Part shown: piece by piece, positions 27,408 through 36,647 of the stretch | Numbering within the stretch: the first letter of the stretch is position 1 | Layout: every line of letters begins with the position of its first letter | Origin: Devosia sp. | GTDB lineage: Bacteria > Pseudomonadota > Alphaproteobacteria > Rhizobiales > Devosiaceae | Assembly: GCF_017744655.1 (NCBI RefSeq) | Contig: NZ_JAGIAW010000007.1 | Location: 310,001-374,000 of the forward strand | DNA length: 64,000 nt | Reading direction: 5' to 3' | The notes under the pieces: generated by a model | Databases searched by the model: none | What the model saw: only the letters and a program-made list of their open reading frames with translations | What the model was told of the DNA's origin: nothing | Made by a program: the position numbers and the translations under genes

Positions 27408-28571
27408 TTACTTCCAGGTGAAAGCGCGGGTCACCGCGTAGTTGAACACCGAGCTCATGATCGCGCCCGAAAGGCCGGCGACAAAGGTCTGGTGATCCCA
27501 CTGATAGATCGCATTGGCGACCGAGATATTGGCAATGCCGCCCAGCGCACAGATCGCACAAAAACTCAGGAAACCCGTGATCAGCCGCCTGCCCTTGAGC
27601 TTGCGATCGGCATAGGTCAGGTTGTTGTTGAGCACGAAATTCCAGGCCATGGCGATCAGGGTCGCGGCGATCTGCGATACCAGAAACTCGGTTGTCTGCG
27701 AAACGACCTCGCCCTGAATCAGCACCGTGGTGAAGAACCACAGCGTTGCCAGGTGCACCACGACGCCCGTGCCGCCCACGAGACCGAACAGCAAAAAACT
27801 CGGCGGCAGCGCGCCACCGGTCATCTTCGAAACCCAGAGACCCAAATACTGGATCACGATCAGCGGGTTCATCTTGCTCTCGCCCGCATGGCGCGGGCGG
27901 AAGGTGTAGGGGACTTCGGCGATTTTGAGCGGCTTGCCCATGCGGGCCGAGGTCACGATCAGGTCGATGAGGATTTTGAAGCCGTCGCTGGCAAGCTTCG
28001 GCGCCGCTTCCAGTGCCGCCTCTCGGCGCATCAGGAAAAAGCCGCTCATCGGATCGCTCACCGCCTGCCCGGCAATCATGCCAGCAAGACGATTGGCAAG
28101 GTTGCTACCCGAGAGGCGCGTCGCACTGAGGCCATCACCAGCCGAACCACCCTTGGCAAAGCGCGAACCGACGACAAGATCGGCGCCGTTCAGGGCTTCG
28201 GTCAACATCAGCGGCAGAATGGTTTCGTCGTGCTGGTGATCGGCATCGATCACGGCGACATAGGGCGCCGCGGTAACGGCCATGCCTTCGATACAGGCCG
28301 AGGCCAGACCCCGGCGACCAAAACGCCGGACGCAGCGGATATTGGCATAGACGCGGCTCAGCTCGTTGACGACGTCGGCCGTGCCATCGGGGCTGTTGTC
28401 GTCGACGACGATCATCTCCCAAGGCGTGTCGCCAAGCGCCAGAGCGACCTTTTCGTAAAGCAACTCGATATTGCCCCGCTCATTATAGGAGGGGACGATG
28501 ACGGCGAGCTGCGGGGGGCGGAAATTGGTCTGAAGTGCGACGCTGGCTTCTTGGATCTGGCCGTTCGACAT
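27408..28571 (-). CDS. Family 2 glycosyltransferase fused to a GtrA domain
   Basis: A 387-residue membrane protein. Residues 1-245 are a GT-A domain like dolichol-phosphate mannosyltransferase (VIVPSYNERGNIELL, VVDDNSPDGT, IDADHQHD, GSRF, SGFFLMRR). About 255-387 are a GtrA domain with four helices (LLFGLVGGTGVVVHLATLWFF, MAWNFVLNNNLTY). Such fusions make a polyprenyl-phosphate sugar and pass it across the membrane for envelope glycan decoration. The neighbouring divergent gene encodes a PIG-V-like glycosyltransferase, a plausible user of that donor. ATG 28571 has only a weak ribosome site; a start at 28622 is possible. Confidence 0.88.
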   Translation of the reverse strand: MSNGQIQEASVALQTNFRPPQLAVIVPSYNERGNIELLYEKVALALGDTPWEMIVVDDNSPDGTADVVNELSRVYANIRCVRRFGRRGLASACIEGMAVTAAPYVAVIDADHQHDETILPLMLTEALNGADLVVGSRFAKGGSAGDGLSATRLSGSNLANRLAGMIAGQAVSDPMSGFFLMRREAALEAAPKLASDGFKILIDLIVTSARMGKPLKIAEVPYTFRPRHAGESKMNPLIVIQYLGLWVSKMTGGALPPSFLLFGLVGGTGVVVHLATLWFFTTVLIQGEVVSQTTEFLVSQIAATLIAMAWNFVLNNNLTYADRKLKGRRLITGFLSFCAICALGGIANISVANAIYQWDHQTFVAGLSGAIMSSVFNYAVTRAFTWK

Positions 28572-28711
28572 TTTTCTGGAGCACTCTGGCTGCGGGCATC
28601 TCCTTAAAAGCACGACACGCACTTAAAGTTGCGTGGGATAGATTTCATGGCAGGGTTGCGCGGCGCGCAGATGTCCGCCGCTACGCTTTATGCAAAGTCA
28701 CGCATTCTCTC

Positions 28712-29881
28712 ATGGCTGGAGGCGCCGTGTATTCGCCCAATACCGATTTCAGGCAGGATAGGCCGACAGCGCTCATCCTGCTTTTGCCGCTCGTCTTCGT
28801 GCTGAGCGGCACGCTGATCCGCTTCCTCGCCTTCCGCTATGCCCAGCCCGATACCGAATGGACACAATATTTCAGCGCACTCTGCCGCTGGGATTGCACC
28901 TGGTATGTGCGCATGGCCGAAACCGGCTACGACACCTTCCCGGTCCCCTCACGCGTCTCGGCCGGCAACTGGGCCTTTTTTCCGTTCTATCCGATCCTTG
29001 TCGGGCTGATCGGCAAGCTGATCCCGCTACCGACCATCGTGCTCGCCAGCCTCCTCTCGATCGTCACGGCCTATGCCGCGGTCGTCATCGCCTGGCCGTT
29101 GCTGGGTCGAAACATCAGGGCCTATACACTCTACGCCGCCTTCATGCTTTCGGGCCCCGTCTCGTTCTATTTCACCACCTTCTTCACCGAGGTGATGTTC
29201 GTCCTTTTGACGACCCTGGTCTTTCGCTCCCTTGGCCGCTCCGACTATCTCGGCGCCGCCGCAGCCTCGGCTCTGCTCTCGGGCACGCGTATCGTCGGCG
29301 TCTTCGCCTCGCTCTCCATAGGCATTAGGGCGTTGATGGATTATCGGCGGGACAAGGTCACGTGGCGCGGCGTCATCGGCGGCCTCCTCGGCCAGCCCAA
29401 ACTGGTCCTTGCCATCTTCATCTCCCCGCTCGGCTTTTTCACCTATGTCGCCTTCCTCAATTACTGGGTCGGCGACGGCCTTGCCTTCAGCCACACCCAG
29501 CGCGCCTGGGGCCGGATGATCGCCAATCCCGCGACCTATCTCTGGGAAGGCCTCGTGAACTGGCCCGACAATGGCGCACTCCTCAGCAATTCGCAGATCC
29601 TCGCCCTTGCTGCCGTCACCGGCCTGATCATCACCGCCGTCCTCGCCGTCCGAAAACAGTGGCCAGCCGTGGTCTTCTGCCTCTTCTGCATCGTCATTCC
29701 GCTGGCCGCGGGTCTCGCCTCCATGCTCCGCTTCATGGCCGGCATGGCCCCGATCACCATCACCGCGGCGACGATCCTCGGCAAAAACCGCATGGTGTTC
29801 GCCATCAGTCTGTTGGGCCTGATCATCGGCGCCTGGTGCGTTACCCTCGCCTGGCTCGGAGGCAATATTGCGCTTGTCTGA
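28712..29881 (+). CDS. PIG-V-like mannosyltransferase family membrane protein
   Basis: A polytopic protein of about 389 residues with ten or so hydrophobic helices. The periplasm-facing motif CRWDCTWYVRMAETGYD after the first helix, then NWAFFPFYPILVGLIGKL, is typical of PIG-V/GT-C glycosyltransferases that use lipid-linked sugars. It probably transfers a sugar from a polyprenyl-phosphate donor to an envelope acceptor. ATG 28712 is chosen; an in-frame start at 28535 would overlap the divergent gene, and GTG 28727 is possible. The next gene overlaps its end. Confidence 0.78.
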   Translation: MAGGAVYSPNTDFRQDRPTALILLLPLVFVLSGTLIRFLAFRYAQPDTEWTQYFSALCRWDCTWYVRMAETGYDTFPVPSRVSAGNWAFFPFYPILVGLIGKLIPLPTIVLASLLSIVTAYAAVVIAWPLLGRNIRAYTLYAAFMLSGPVSFYFTTFFTEVMFVLLTTLVFRSLGRSDYLGAAAASALLSGTRIVGVFASLSIGIRALMDYRRDKVTWRGVIGGLLGQPKLVLAIFISPLGFFTYVAFLNYWVGDGLAFSHTQRAWGRMIANPATYLWEGLVNWPDNGALLSNSQILALAAVTGLIITAVLAVRKQWPAVVFCLFCIVIPLAAGLASMLRFMAGMAPITITAATILGKNRMVFAISLLGLIIGAWCVTLAWLGGNIALV

Positions 29882-30470
29882 TCGCTCGCCGCTCGCCCTC
29901 GGTGCCTATGCCCTCGCCGCCATCCTGGCGCTCTTCGAACTCGCCGTCCTCTGGCAGGCAATACACCCCAATGTCTCGGACAATTACCGCGCTTACTATA
30001 TCGACCGCACCACCACCTGCCTGCAGCAGCCGGTTACCGGCGAATATGTGCTGGGCACGGAACTGAACTTCCGCTCCGAGGGCGACGAAACCCGTGAACT
30101 CCGTCCTTGCGGTTGGACCGGCCCAGCCGGCGACGGCACCCATTCGGTCGGCGAAACCTCGCGCCTCCGCTTTGCCATCGACGCAAAAGGCCCACTGACG
30201 CTGATGCTGGAATTAACCGGCGTCGGTCTGCCCGGCCCGGCTCAGCAACGCGTGCTCATCTCTGCCAATGACCATGACATCGGCGAAATCGCCGTAACGC
30301 CCGACAAGACCGAGCGTTTTGCTATTTCAATCCCGGCAAGTGCTTTGGATGACGATGGCTTTGTCGACCTGAAATTCGACTATCCCGATGCCATCTCGCC
30401 GGGGAAACGGGTCTCGAACACCTATTGGCGCTCGATAAAACTTACCGCTGCCTCGCTCAGCCCGGCTTGA
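29868..30470 (+). CDS. Unknown protein with one membrane anchor
   Basis: 200 residues that I do not recognise. Residues about 10-30 form one membrane helix (LALGAYALAAILALFELAVLW). The rest is predicted to be periplasmic, and its composition suggests a beta-sandwich, with two cysteines (TTTCLQQ, RPCGWTG). The start is a TTG at 29868 with GGAGG 6 bases upstream, and the gene overlaps the end of the PIG-V-like gene by 14 bases. This makes translational coupling and a shared job in glycan transfer likely. Function unknown. Confidence 0.7.
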   Translation: MRLSDRSPLALGAYALAAILALFELAVLWQAIHPNVSDNYRAYYIDRTTTCLQQPVTGEYVLGTELNFRSEGDETRELRPCGWTGPAGDGTHSVGETSRLRFAIDAKGPLTLMLELTGVGLPGPAQQRVLISANDHDIGEIAVTPDKTERFAISIPASALDDDGFVDLKFDYPDAISPGKRVSNTYWRSIKLTAASLSPA

Positions 30471-30481
30471 CCGGGCTGAGC
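30455..30481. terminator. Hairpin between convergent genes
   Basis: GCTCAGCCCGG / CCGGGCTGAGC forms an 11-bp stem with a 5-base loop that spans the stop codon of the upstream gene. No long T tract follows on either strand. Confidence 0.5.
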
Positions 30482-30492
30482 CGCATAAAATG

Positions 30493-30756
30493 TCAGTGGT
30501 CGGAAGCGCCTTCGACCATGCCGAGAGCCGACATGTAGAGTTCGAGCAGGGCTTCCTGCTCCATGCGCTCATTGGCGTCCTGCTTGCGGATCGTCACGAT
30601 CTTCCTGAGGATCTTGGTATCAAAGCCGTTGCCCTTGGCTTCGGCGTAGATTTCCTTGATGTCAGCCGCGATGGCGGCCTTTTCTTCTTCCATCCGCTCG
30701 ATGCGCTCGATAAAGGCGCGGAGCTGGTCCTGGGCGACGCTGTCTTCGACGGCCAT
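30493..30756 (-). CDS. gapR: GapR-family nucleoid-associated protein (DUF2312)
   Basis: An 87-residue, highly charged helical protein: [51 protein letters not shown]. This is the DUF2312/UPF0335 family. In Caulobacter the member GapR binds overtwisted DNA ahead of polymerases and helps topoisomerases. The N-terminal two-thirds form a coiled coil. It is a single gene with its own promoter region (30757-30928). Confidence 0.93.
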   Translation of the reverse strand: MAVEDSVAQDQLRAFIERIERMEEEKAAIAADIKEIYAEAKGNGFDTKILRKIVTIRKQDANERMEQEALLELYMSALGMVEGASDH

Positions 30757-30928
30757 CGTAAACCTCTTTTTGTTCTGGCTGTCTTGAACCCCAAGGGCCG
30801 GCGCGGTTCAAGCCCTTGACTGACCGATTCTCTACAGAAGCGCGCATTGCATGCCCGCAATTCGGTCAAATCCCCGCAATAGCCATTGACCCGCCTCCGT
30901 CCATCGGCTCAAACACTCCGGTATTTCC

Positions 30929-31492
30929 ATGACCCAGGGCTCGCCCTTGCATCGCTTCCGCCTCGGCCTGACGATTTTGCCACTGCTTGCGGGCGGCTTT
31001 TTTCTGGCCCCGGTTGCGCCGGCCTATGCCGATCTGCGCATCTGCAACGAGACCGCAAACATCCTCTCCGTGGCCCTTGGCTATCGCGCCGAACGTGGCT
31101 GGATGAGTGAAGGCTGGTGGCAGACCCCGCCCGGCGATTGCCGCACGCTCTACCAGGGCGACCTGCAACGGCGCTTCTATTACCTCTACGCCGTCGACGA
31201 TATCGGCGGCGGCGCCTGGGATGGCCAGGTCTTCATGTGCACGCGTGACGAAACCTTCACAATATTCGGGGTTGAGGATTGCCTCGCGCGGGGCTATGAG
31301 CGCACCGGGTTCTTTGAAATCGATACCCAGAACCGGACGGACTGGACGCTGCAGCTGACCGAAAGCGCGGGCGCGCCAAATGTGGTCGGTCCGGATGCAG
31401 GTGAAGATCTTGAGGAGCCGGCCTTCCTGGTTGACCCCGAAAATGATGCCGACCAGGTGGTGCCTCTCCCGCCGCCACCGCCGAACAGATAG
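30929..31492 (+). CDS. DUF1036 membrane/periplasmic protein
   Basis: 187 residues with a Sec-type N-terminus (LTILPLLAGGFFLAPVAPAYA) and a DUF1036 domain (LRICNETANILSVALGYR, GWMSEGWWQTPPGDC, YYLYAVD, FMCTRDETFTI). The four cysteines of the domain could form disulfides. The tail is acidic and ends in PPPPPNR. It is 14 bases before pyk, an arrangement I recall as usual in Rhizobiales. Function unknown. Confidence 0.85.
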   Translation: MTQGSPLHRFRLGLTILPLLAGGFFLAPVAPAYADLRICNETANILSVALGYRAERGWMSEGWWQTPPGDCRTLYQGDLQRRFYYLYAVDDIGGGAWDGQVFMCTRDETFTIFGVEDCLARGYERTGFFEIDTQNRTDWTLQLTESAGAPNVVGPDAGEDLEEPAFLVDPENDADQVVPLPPPPPNR

Positions 31493-31506
31493 AGCACGGA
31501 TACGCA

Positions 31507-32946
31507 ATGAGACGGATCAGACGCGCGAAGATCCTCGCCACCCTCGGGCCCGCAAGCAACGAGGAAAAGATGATCGAGGAACTGGCGAAGGCCGGTGCGG
31601 ACGTTTTCCGCATCAATATGAGCCATGCCAGTCACGAGCTTCTGCACCAGACCGTCGCGCGCATCCGCAGCGTCGAAGCGCGCCTGAAGCACCCGCTCGG
31701 CATTCTGGTCGACCTGCAGGGTCCCAAGCTGCGCGTCTGGAAGTTTGCCGAAGGTTCGGTCAACCTGGTCCAGGGCCAGAAGTTCACGCTCGACAGCGAC
31801 AAGAACGACAACGGCAATTCCGAGCGCGTCTATCTCCCGCATCCGGAAATCATCGAAAGCGTCTCTGTCGGAGACCGCCTCCTTCTGGACGACGGCAAGC
31901 TGCAGCTCAAGGCTACTAAAGTCGGAGGCGGCGTCATCGAGACCGAAGTCATCTATGGTGGCAAGCTCTCGGACAAGAAGGGCGTTTCCCTGCCCGACAC
32001 CCTGCTGCCGACCGGTGCCCTGACCGAAAAGGATCACGCCGACCTTCTCGAAGGCCTCAAGGCCGAGGCCGACTGGATCGCGCTCTCCTTCGTGCAGCGT
32101 CCTGAAGACATCATCGATGTCCGCAAGATCGTGCAGGGCCGTGCCGGCGTCATGGCCAAGATCGAAAAGCCGCAGGCCATCGATCGCCTCGAAGAAATCG
32201 TAAAACTCTCCGACGCCATCATGGTCGCCCGTGGCGACCTTGGTGTCGAACTGCCGCTCGAAACTGTTCCGGGCCTGCAAAAGCGCATGATTCGCATGTC
32301 TCGCCGCTATGGCAAGCCAGTGGTCGTGGCGACGCAGATGCTGGAATCCATGATCACTGCGCCTGTCCCGACCCGCGCCGAAGTGTCCGACGTGTCCATC
32401 GCCGTCTTCGAAGGCGCCGACGCCGTCATGCTCTCGGCTGAGTCGGCTTCGGGCCAGTACCCGATCGAAGCCGTCGCGACCATGAACAAGGTGGCCGTTG
32501 CCGTCGAAAGCGACGCCAACTATCGCGGCATCATCCGCGCCGCCCAGACCGAACCGGAAGCCACCGCCGCTGACGCCATTTCGGCCGCCACGCGCCAGGT
32601 TGCCGAGACGCTAGACCTCGCCGCCATCGTCACCTACACAGCTTCGGGTTCCACCGGCATCCGTGCTGCCCGCGAACGGCCGAGCAAGCCCATCATCGTG
32701 CTCTCGCCCAATATGCGCACCATCCGCCGCATGTCGGTGGTCTGGGGCGTCCATTGCGTGCAGACCGAAGATGCCGTCAGCCTCGAAGACATGGTCGACC
32801 GTGCCTGCGTCATCGCCTACCAGGAAGGCTTTGCCCGCCCCGGCGACCGCATCGCCATCACAGCGGGCATTCCGCTCGGCACGCCGGGCGCCACCAACAT
32901 GCTGCGCATCGCCTTTGTCCGCCAGGATGGCGCCGGTTCGAGCTGA
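31507..32946 (+). CDS. pyk: Pyruvate kinase
   Basis: A 479-residue glycolytic enzyme that converts phosphoenolpyruvate and ADP to pyruvate and ATP. Landmarks are AKILATLGPAS, FRINMSHAS, DLQGPKLRVWKF, the active-site MAKIEKPQAIDRLEEIV, IMVARGDLGVELP, and VATQMLESMITAPVPTRAEVSDVS. The C-terminal regulatory domain is complete. It is probably co-transcribed with the DUF1036 gene and ends at a clear terminator (33038-33071). Confidence 0.97.
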   Translation: MRRIRRAKILATLGPASNEEKMIEELAKAGADVFRINMSHASHELLHQTVARIRSVEARLKHPLGILVDLQGPKLRVWKFAEGSVNLVQGQKFTLDSDKNDNGNSERVYLPHPEIIESVSVGDRLLLDDGKLQLKATKVGGGVIETEVIYGGKLSDKKGVSLPDTLLPTGALTEKDHADLLEGLKAEADWIALSFVQRPEDIIDVRKIVQGRAGVMAKIEKPQAIDRLEEIVKLSDAIMVARGDLGVELPLETVPGLQKRMIRMSRRYGKPVVVATQMLESMITAPVPTRAEVSDVSIAVFEGADAVMLSAESASGQYPIEAVATMNKVAVAVESDANYRGIIRAAQTEPEATAADAISAATRQVAETLDLAAIVTYTASGSTGIRAARERPSKPIIVLSPNMRTIRRMSVVWGVHCVQTEDAVSLEDMVDRACVIAYQEGFARPGDRIAITAGIPLGTPGATNMLRIAFVRQDGAGSS

Positions 32947-33037
32947 CTTCGCGCCGTGCCAAAGGCAATCGCTCCGGTGGAGCGATTTAGGTGAGAAGGC
33001 CATAAGAGCTACTCTCGAATGGCGCGACTGAATTGGA

Positions 33038-33071
33038 AAAGGCCCCGGACAGCGTTCGGGGCCTTTGTTTT
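33038..33071 (+). terminator. Terminator after pyk
   Basis: AAAGGCCCCG and CGGGGCCTTT pair around a 9-base loop, followed by GTTTT. Confidence 0.85.
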
Positions 33072-33132
33072 GGAGAGTTGCAAGCAACGCGAAGTGGCAT
33101 TGGTCCCAGAAGGATGTCGAAAGCTGACGACC

Positions 33133-34284
33133 CTATTGCTGGCCTTCGTTCTCCGTTTCGCTGGGATCAATGCCGACGCCAAAGGCGTCGGCGCGGCCTA
33201 TAGGGGCGGCCATCAATTGCTCCAAGGAGAAGCCCATATCTGAAGCCGGCTGCGGGGTGGCAACGAGAAGATCGGCGGCGCGCTGCGGGGCGCGGCTAAT
33301 CGGGACCACGGCACCGGCGACTTCGAGAAGACGGGTCTGGCCCTGGCCCTGATAGGGCGGGCGGAGCATGGCAGCTGCGTCGGTGCCGAGGAGCGGGTCG
33401 GCCACGGCGACGGTGATGCCGCCGCCGCGATAGAAGGTGCGGATGGACTGGCTGATATAGAAAGCCAGCTTGTCGGCGCCGGCGGTAGAAAAATGAATGC
33501 CGTCATCCTTGCGCATGCGGGCGTTCTGGCCGTTCACATCGGGGCCTTGCGACGAATATTTGCCGTCTTCGCCGAGGAAGCGCTCATAGATATCGAGATA
33601 TTCGGCGCCGCCGGAAAAGGCTGCCATCTTGTAGAGGGCGCTGATCTGGCTCATGGCGGCGGAATATTCAGTTTTGGACATGGGCGGCAGGCCAACCCAG
33701 ATCACCGGTTTTCGCGCGGCGCGCAATTGGCCTAGGAAGTCGTTGAGGCGGGCCTGATAGGCCGCGGTCCATTGCGGGGTCAGGGAATTGTAGGACTGGC
33801 CGTCCACGCGGATTTCCTGCCGGTCATTGACGCCGATGATGACGACAGCGAGATCAAAACTGTCGGCGGCGATCTGCTCGCCGATTGTCTTGTTCCAGTT
33901 GAAATAGTCGTCACGGACGAAGCCCGAGGAGCCGACGCCCTGGTTGATGACCAGAAGATTGGGGTCCTCGGCGTAAAAACGTTCGAGCGCCTTGGCGAGG
34001 TCGACGGCGAGGGAATCGCCGAAGACGGCGAGGCGCGTGGCGTTCTCGGCTTTTTCCACCTGTGGCTTGGGCGGGGGCAGCGCGGCGGGGGCGGCCTGGC
34101 GCGGCTGGGTCTGCTGCACCGGAGGCGGAGCCTGTTGCGGTTCGGCACCAAAGAGGACGTCGAAGAGCGTGCGGCGCTTCTGCTGCTGGGCGACCTCGAT
34201 GCGTGTTTCTGCCTGCGCGAAAGCCGGTGCCACTTCAACGGTGGCGATGAGGGCGATCAGCAAAAGGGCAAAAATTCGCTTCAT
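33133..34284 (-). CDS. SGNH/GDSL hydrolase, DUF459 type
   Basis: 383 residues with a Sec signal (MKRIFALLLIALIATVEVAPAFAQA), a Pro/Gln-rich linker (about 48-75) and an SGNH domain. The nucleophile is Ser91 in FGDSLAVD, followed by GVNDRQE (block III) and DGIHFSTAG with the catalytic Asp and His (block V). DUF459 proteins are periplasmic esterases or O-acetyl hydrolases, sometimes near transglycosylases. Here a lytic transglycosylase gene is the next gene upstream on the same strand, so peptidoglycan or exopolysaccharide deacetylation is possible. Confidence 0.86.
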   Translation of the reverse strand: MKRIFALLLIALIATVEVAPAFAQAETRIEVAQQQKRRTLFDVLFGAEPQQAPPPVQQTQPRQAAPAALPPPKPQVEKAENATRLAVFGDSLAVDLAKALERFYAEDPNLLVINQGVGSSGFVRDDYFNWNKTIGEQIAADSFDLAVVIIGVNDRQEIRVDGQSYNSLTPQWTAAYQARLNDFLGQLRAARKPVIWVGLPPMSKTEYSAAMSQISALYKMAAFSGGAEYLDIYERFLGEDGKYSSQGPDVNGQNARMRKDDGIHFSTAGADKLAFYISQSIRTFYRGGGITVAVADPLLGTDAAAMLRPPYQGQGQTRLLEVAGAVVPISRAPQRAADLLVATPQPASDMGFSLEQLMAAPIGRADAFGVGIDPSETENEGQQ

Positions 34285-34352
34285 GGCTCGGTCCGATATT
34301 CCTTTTGGGTCTAGCAGACAGAGGTCAACAAAACCATGCGCTCGCCATGGCG

Positions 34353-35546
34353 TTACCGTGTTGCGCTGGAGAGGGCTTCGGCGGCGGCGCGGGTAATAAA
34401 ACCGTCGGCGATCTCGCCGCGGGCTGCCTGGAAGCGGGCATAGGCGGCCTGGGTGATGGGACCGAGACGGCCGTCGACGGCGCCATCGTAGAGGCCGAGT
34501 GCCTTGAGGGACTGCTGAATGGATTGGCGCTGGGCGAGATTGGGGAAGGCGGTGTCGCGGGGCCAGGGCGTGACATAGCTGCCGCCGCCCTTGAGGCGGT
34601 CGGTCAGGTGAGCAACGGCCATGGCGTAGCTGTCTGAGAAATTATAGCCTTTTAAGACCAGATAATTGCCGGTCATCAGGAATTTGGGGCCGGTATGGCC
34701 GGTCGGGACATAAAGGAAGACCGGGGTATTGGGATTGGCGAAGGCGCGGCCGGAGACGCGGGTAATGCCGCGTTCGGCGAAGAAACTGATCGGGCGGAGC
34801 TGGTCGCGGGTGGCGAGGAGATAATCGAAACCTTGCGGAACTTCGACCTCAAAACCCCAATCCATGCCGGGCTGATAGCCGAGGTCGAGCAGGAATTTGG
34901 CTGAGGTCGCCAGCGCATCGGCGAGGGAATTGTGGAGGTCGATGCGGCCATCGCCATCCCCGTCGGCGCCATGGGCGATGACATTGCTGGGGTTGACCTG
35001 CAGGTGGCCGATGGCGCCGGCCCAGGAGCCGATGGGCGAGGTGCCGCCATTGAGTTCGGCAAGGCGCAGGGCGGCGAAGAAATCGGCCTTGTCCTCGGCA
35101 TAACGGGAGCGGTGCTGGAAGGTGACCGTGGCCAGCGAACGGACGATGGGACGGATCAGGTCGGTATTGCCGAGCACGGCGCCATAATCGGTCTCGATGC
35201 CCCAGATGGCGCCGAGGAGGTAGGGATCGACGCCAAAGTGCTGGCCGATGGTGGAGAAGAGGGTCGCGTTGCGCTCGAGCGCGGCTTGGCCGCGGGAGAT
35301 GCGGCCGGCGTTCACGCGGGTCTCGATGTAGTCCCAGACCGGGGTGGTGAACTCGGGCTGGGTTTCGACGAGTTTTGGGACGCGTGGATCGGGCGTGAGG
35401 CCGGAGGTCAGCGCGTCATAGGCCGAGGCGCTGACACCCGAGGCCACGGCCTCGGGTTTGAGGCTGGCTAGAAAACCGGAAAAATCGGACTGCGCCAGTG
35501 CCGGGCTGGTCATCAGCAAGACGAGCAGGGCGGCAAAGCGGCGCAT
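34353..35546 (-). CDS. Lytic murein transglycosylase, MltB family with peptidoglycan-binding domain
   Basis: 397 residues with a Sec signal (MRRFAALLVLLMTSPALAQ). The catalytic Glu118 lies in LGAIWGIETDYG, and YAEDKADFFAALRLAELNGG and WAGAIGHLQVNPSN are conserved MltB segments; the last usually reads GAMGxxQFxPS. The C-terminal 60 residues are a PG_binding_1 domain (QQSLKALGLYDGAVDGRLGPITQAAYARFQAARG). It cleaves glycan strands to leave 1,6-anhydro ends. It starts 8 bases after galE stops, so the two share a transcript. Confidence 0.9.
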   Translation of the reverse strand: MRRFAALLVLLMTSPALAQSDFSGFLASLKPEAVASGVSASAYDALTSGLTPDPRVPKLVETQPEFTTPVWDYIETRVNAGRISRGQAALERNATLFSTIGQHFGVDPYLLGAIWGIETDYGAVLGNTDLIRPIVRSLATVTFQHRSRYAEDKADFFAALRLAELNGGTSPIGSWAGAIGHLQVNPSNVIAHGADGDGDGRIDLHNSLADALATSAKFLLDLGYQPGMDWGFEVEVPQGFDYLLATRDQLRPISFFAERGITRVSGRAFANPNTPVFLYVPTGHTGPKFLMTGNYLVLKGYNFSDSYAMAVAHLTDRLKGGGSYVTPWPRDTAFPNLAQRQSIQQSLKALGLYDGAVDGRLGPITQAAYARFQAARGEIADGFITRAAAEALSSATR

Positions 35547-35554
35547 GGCAGACC

Positions 35555-36541
35555 TCAGCGGTTGCGGGTCATCAGGTGGCGTTCCCAGGCATAGGCCGTT
35601 TCGACGATCTCGTTGAGATCGTCATGCTGGGGCTTCCAGCCGAGCAGGGCGCGCACCTTCTGTCCGGTGGCGGTGATCGAGGCGGGATCGCCGGCGCGGC
35701 GCGGGCCTTCGTCGGCGCGGAAGTTGATGCCCGAGACTTTGCGGACGGTCTCGACCACTTCGCGCACGGAATAGCCCTGGCCATAGGCGCAGTTGAGCGT
35801 CGTGCTTTCTCCGCCTTTTCGCAGATGGTAGAGGAGGAGGGCGTGGGCGGCGATCAGGTCGGTGACGTGGATATAGTCGCGGATGCAGGTGCCGTCTGGT
35901 GTCTCGTAGTCGGTGCCAAAGATGTCCATCTTTTCGCGCTGGCCGAGGGCAGTCTGGCAGGCGACCTTGATGAGATGGGTGGCGAGCGGGGTCGACTGGC
36001 CCGAGCGTTTTTGCGGGTCGGCGCCGGCGACGTTGAAATAGCGCAGCACGCCATAGGTCATGGGATGGGCTGCGGCGACGTCGGCCAGCATCCACTCGGT
36101 CATGAGTTTTGAGCGGCCATAGGGCGACATGGGGTTGAGGGGGGTATCTTCCACTACGGGAGCCAGGCCGGTCATGCCGTAGACGGCGGCGGTCGAGGAG
36201 AAGATGAAGTGTTTTACCCCGCCCTTGACTGCTGCCTCGATGAGATTGCGCGAGGTGGCGGTGTTGTTGGCATAGTATTTTAGCGGATTGGTTACCGATT
36301 CAGGAACGACGATCGAACCCGCGAAGTGAATGATTTCGGTGATGCCGTATTTTTCGATAAGGCTGACGACGAAGTCGATATCGCCCGCATTGCCTTGTAC
36401 AAACTGGGCGCGACCGTCGATGGCCCAGTCGAAGCCGGTGACGAGATTGTCGAGGACAACCACGTCCTGTTCGGCATCGGCCAGATTGAGAACCATGTGA
36501 CTGCCGATATAGCCTGCACCACCTGTGACCAAAACCGTCAT
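35555..36541 (-). CDS. galE: UDP-glucose 4-epimerase
   Basis: A 328-residue short-chain epimerase that interconverts UDP-glucose and UDP-galactose with bound NAD. The nucleotide motif TGGAGYIGSH is at 6-15 and the catalytic pair Tyr141/Lys145 is in YGRSK, with FSSTAAVYG before it. ATG 36541 is chosen because AGGAG precedes it and it starts exactly at the Rossmann strand; the frame is open 13 codons further. It is divergent from galU, which supplies its substrate. Confidence 0.94.
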   Translation of the reverse strand: MTVLVTGGAGYIGSHMVLNLADAEQDVVVLDNLVTGFDWAIDGRAQFVQGNAGDIDFVVSLIEKYGITEIIHFAGSIVVPESVTNPLKYYANNTATSRNLIEAAVKGGVKHFIFSSTAAVYGMTGLAPVVEDTPLNPMSPYGRSKLMTEWMLADVAAAHPMTYGVLRYFNVAGADPQKRSGQSTPLATHLIKVACQTALGQREKMDIFGTDYETPDGTCIRDYIHVTDLIAAHALLLYHLRKGGESTTLNCAYGQGYSVREVVETVRKVSGINFRADEGPRRAGDPASITATGQKVRALLGWKPQHDDLNEIVETAYAWERHLMTRNR

Positions 36542-36647
36542 TGGCCGTACTCCTGCCGCAAAAGCTCTTTTGTTGTGCAAGGATATGTAACAGATGTCGA
36601 TTTAGGTCTACGCCTAAGTTCAGATCGACAAAGCAAGGGAACAATCC

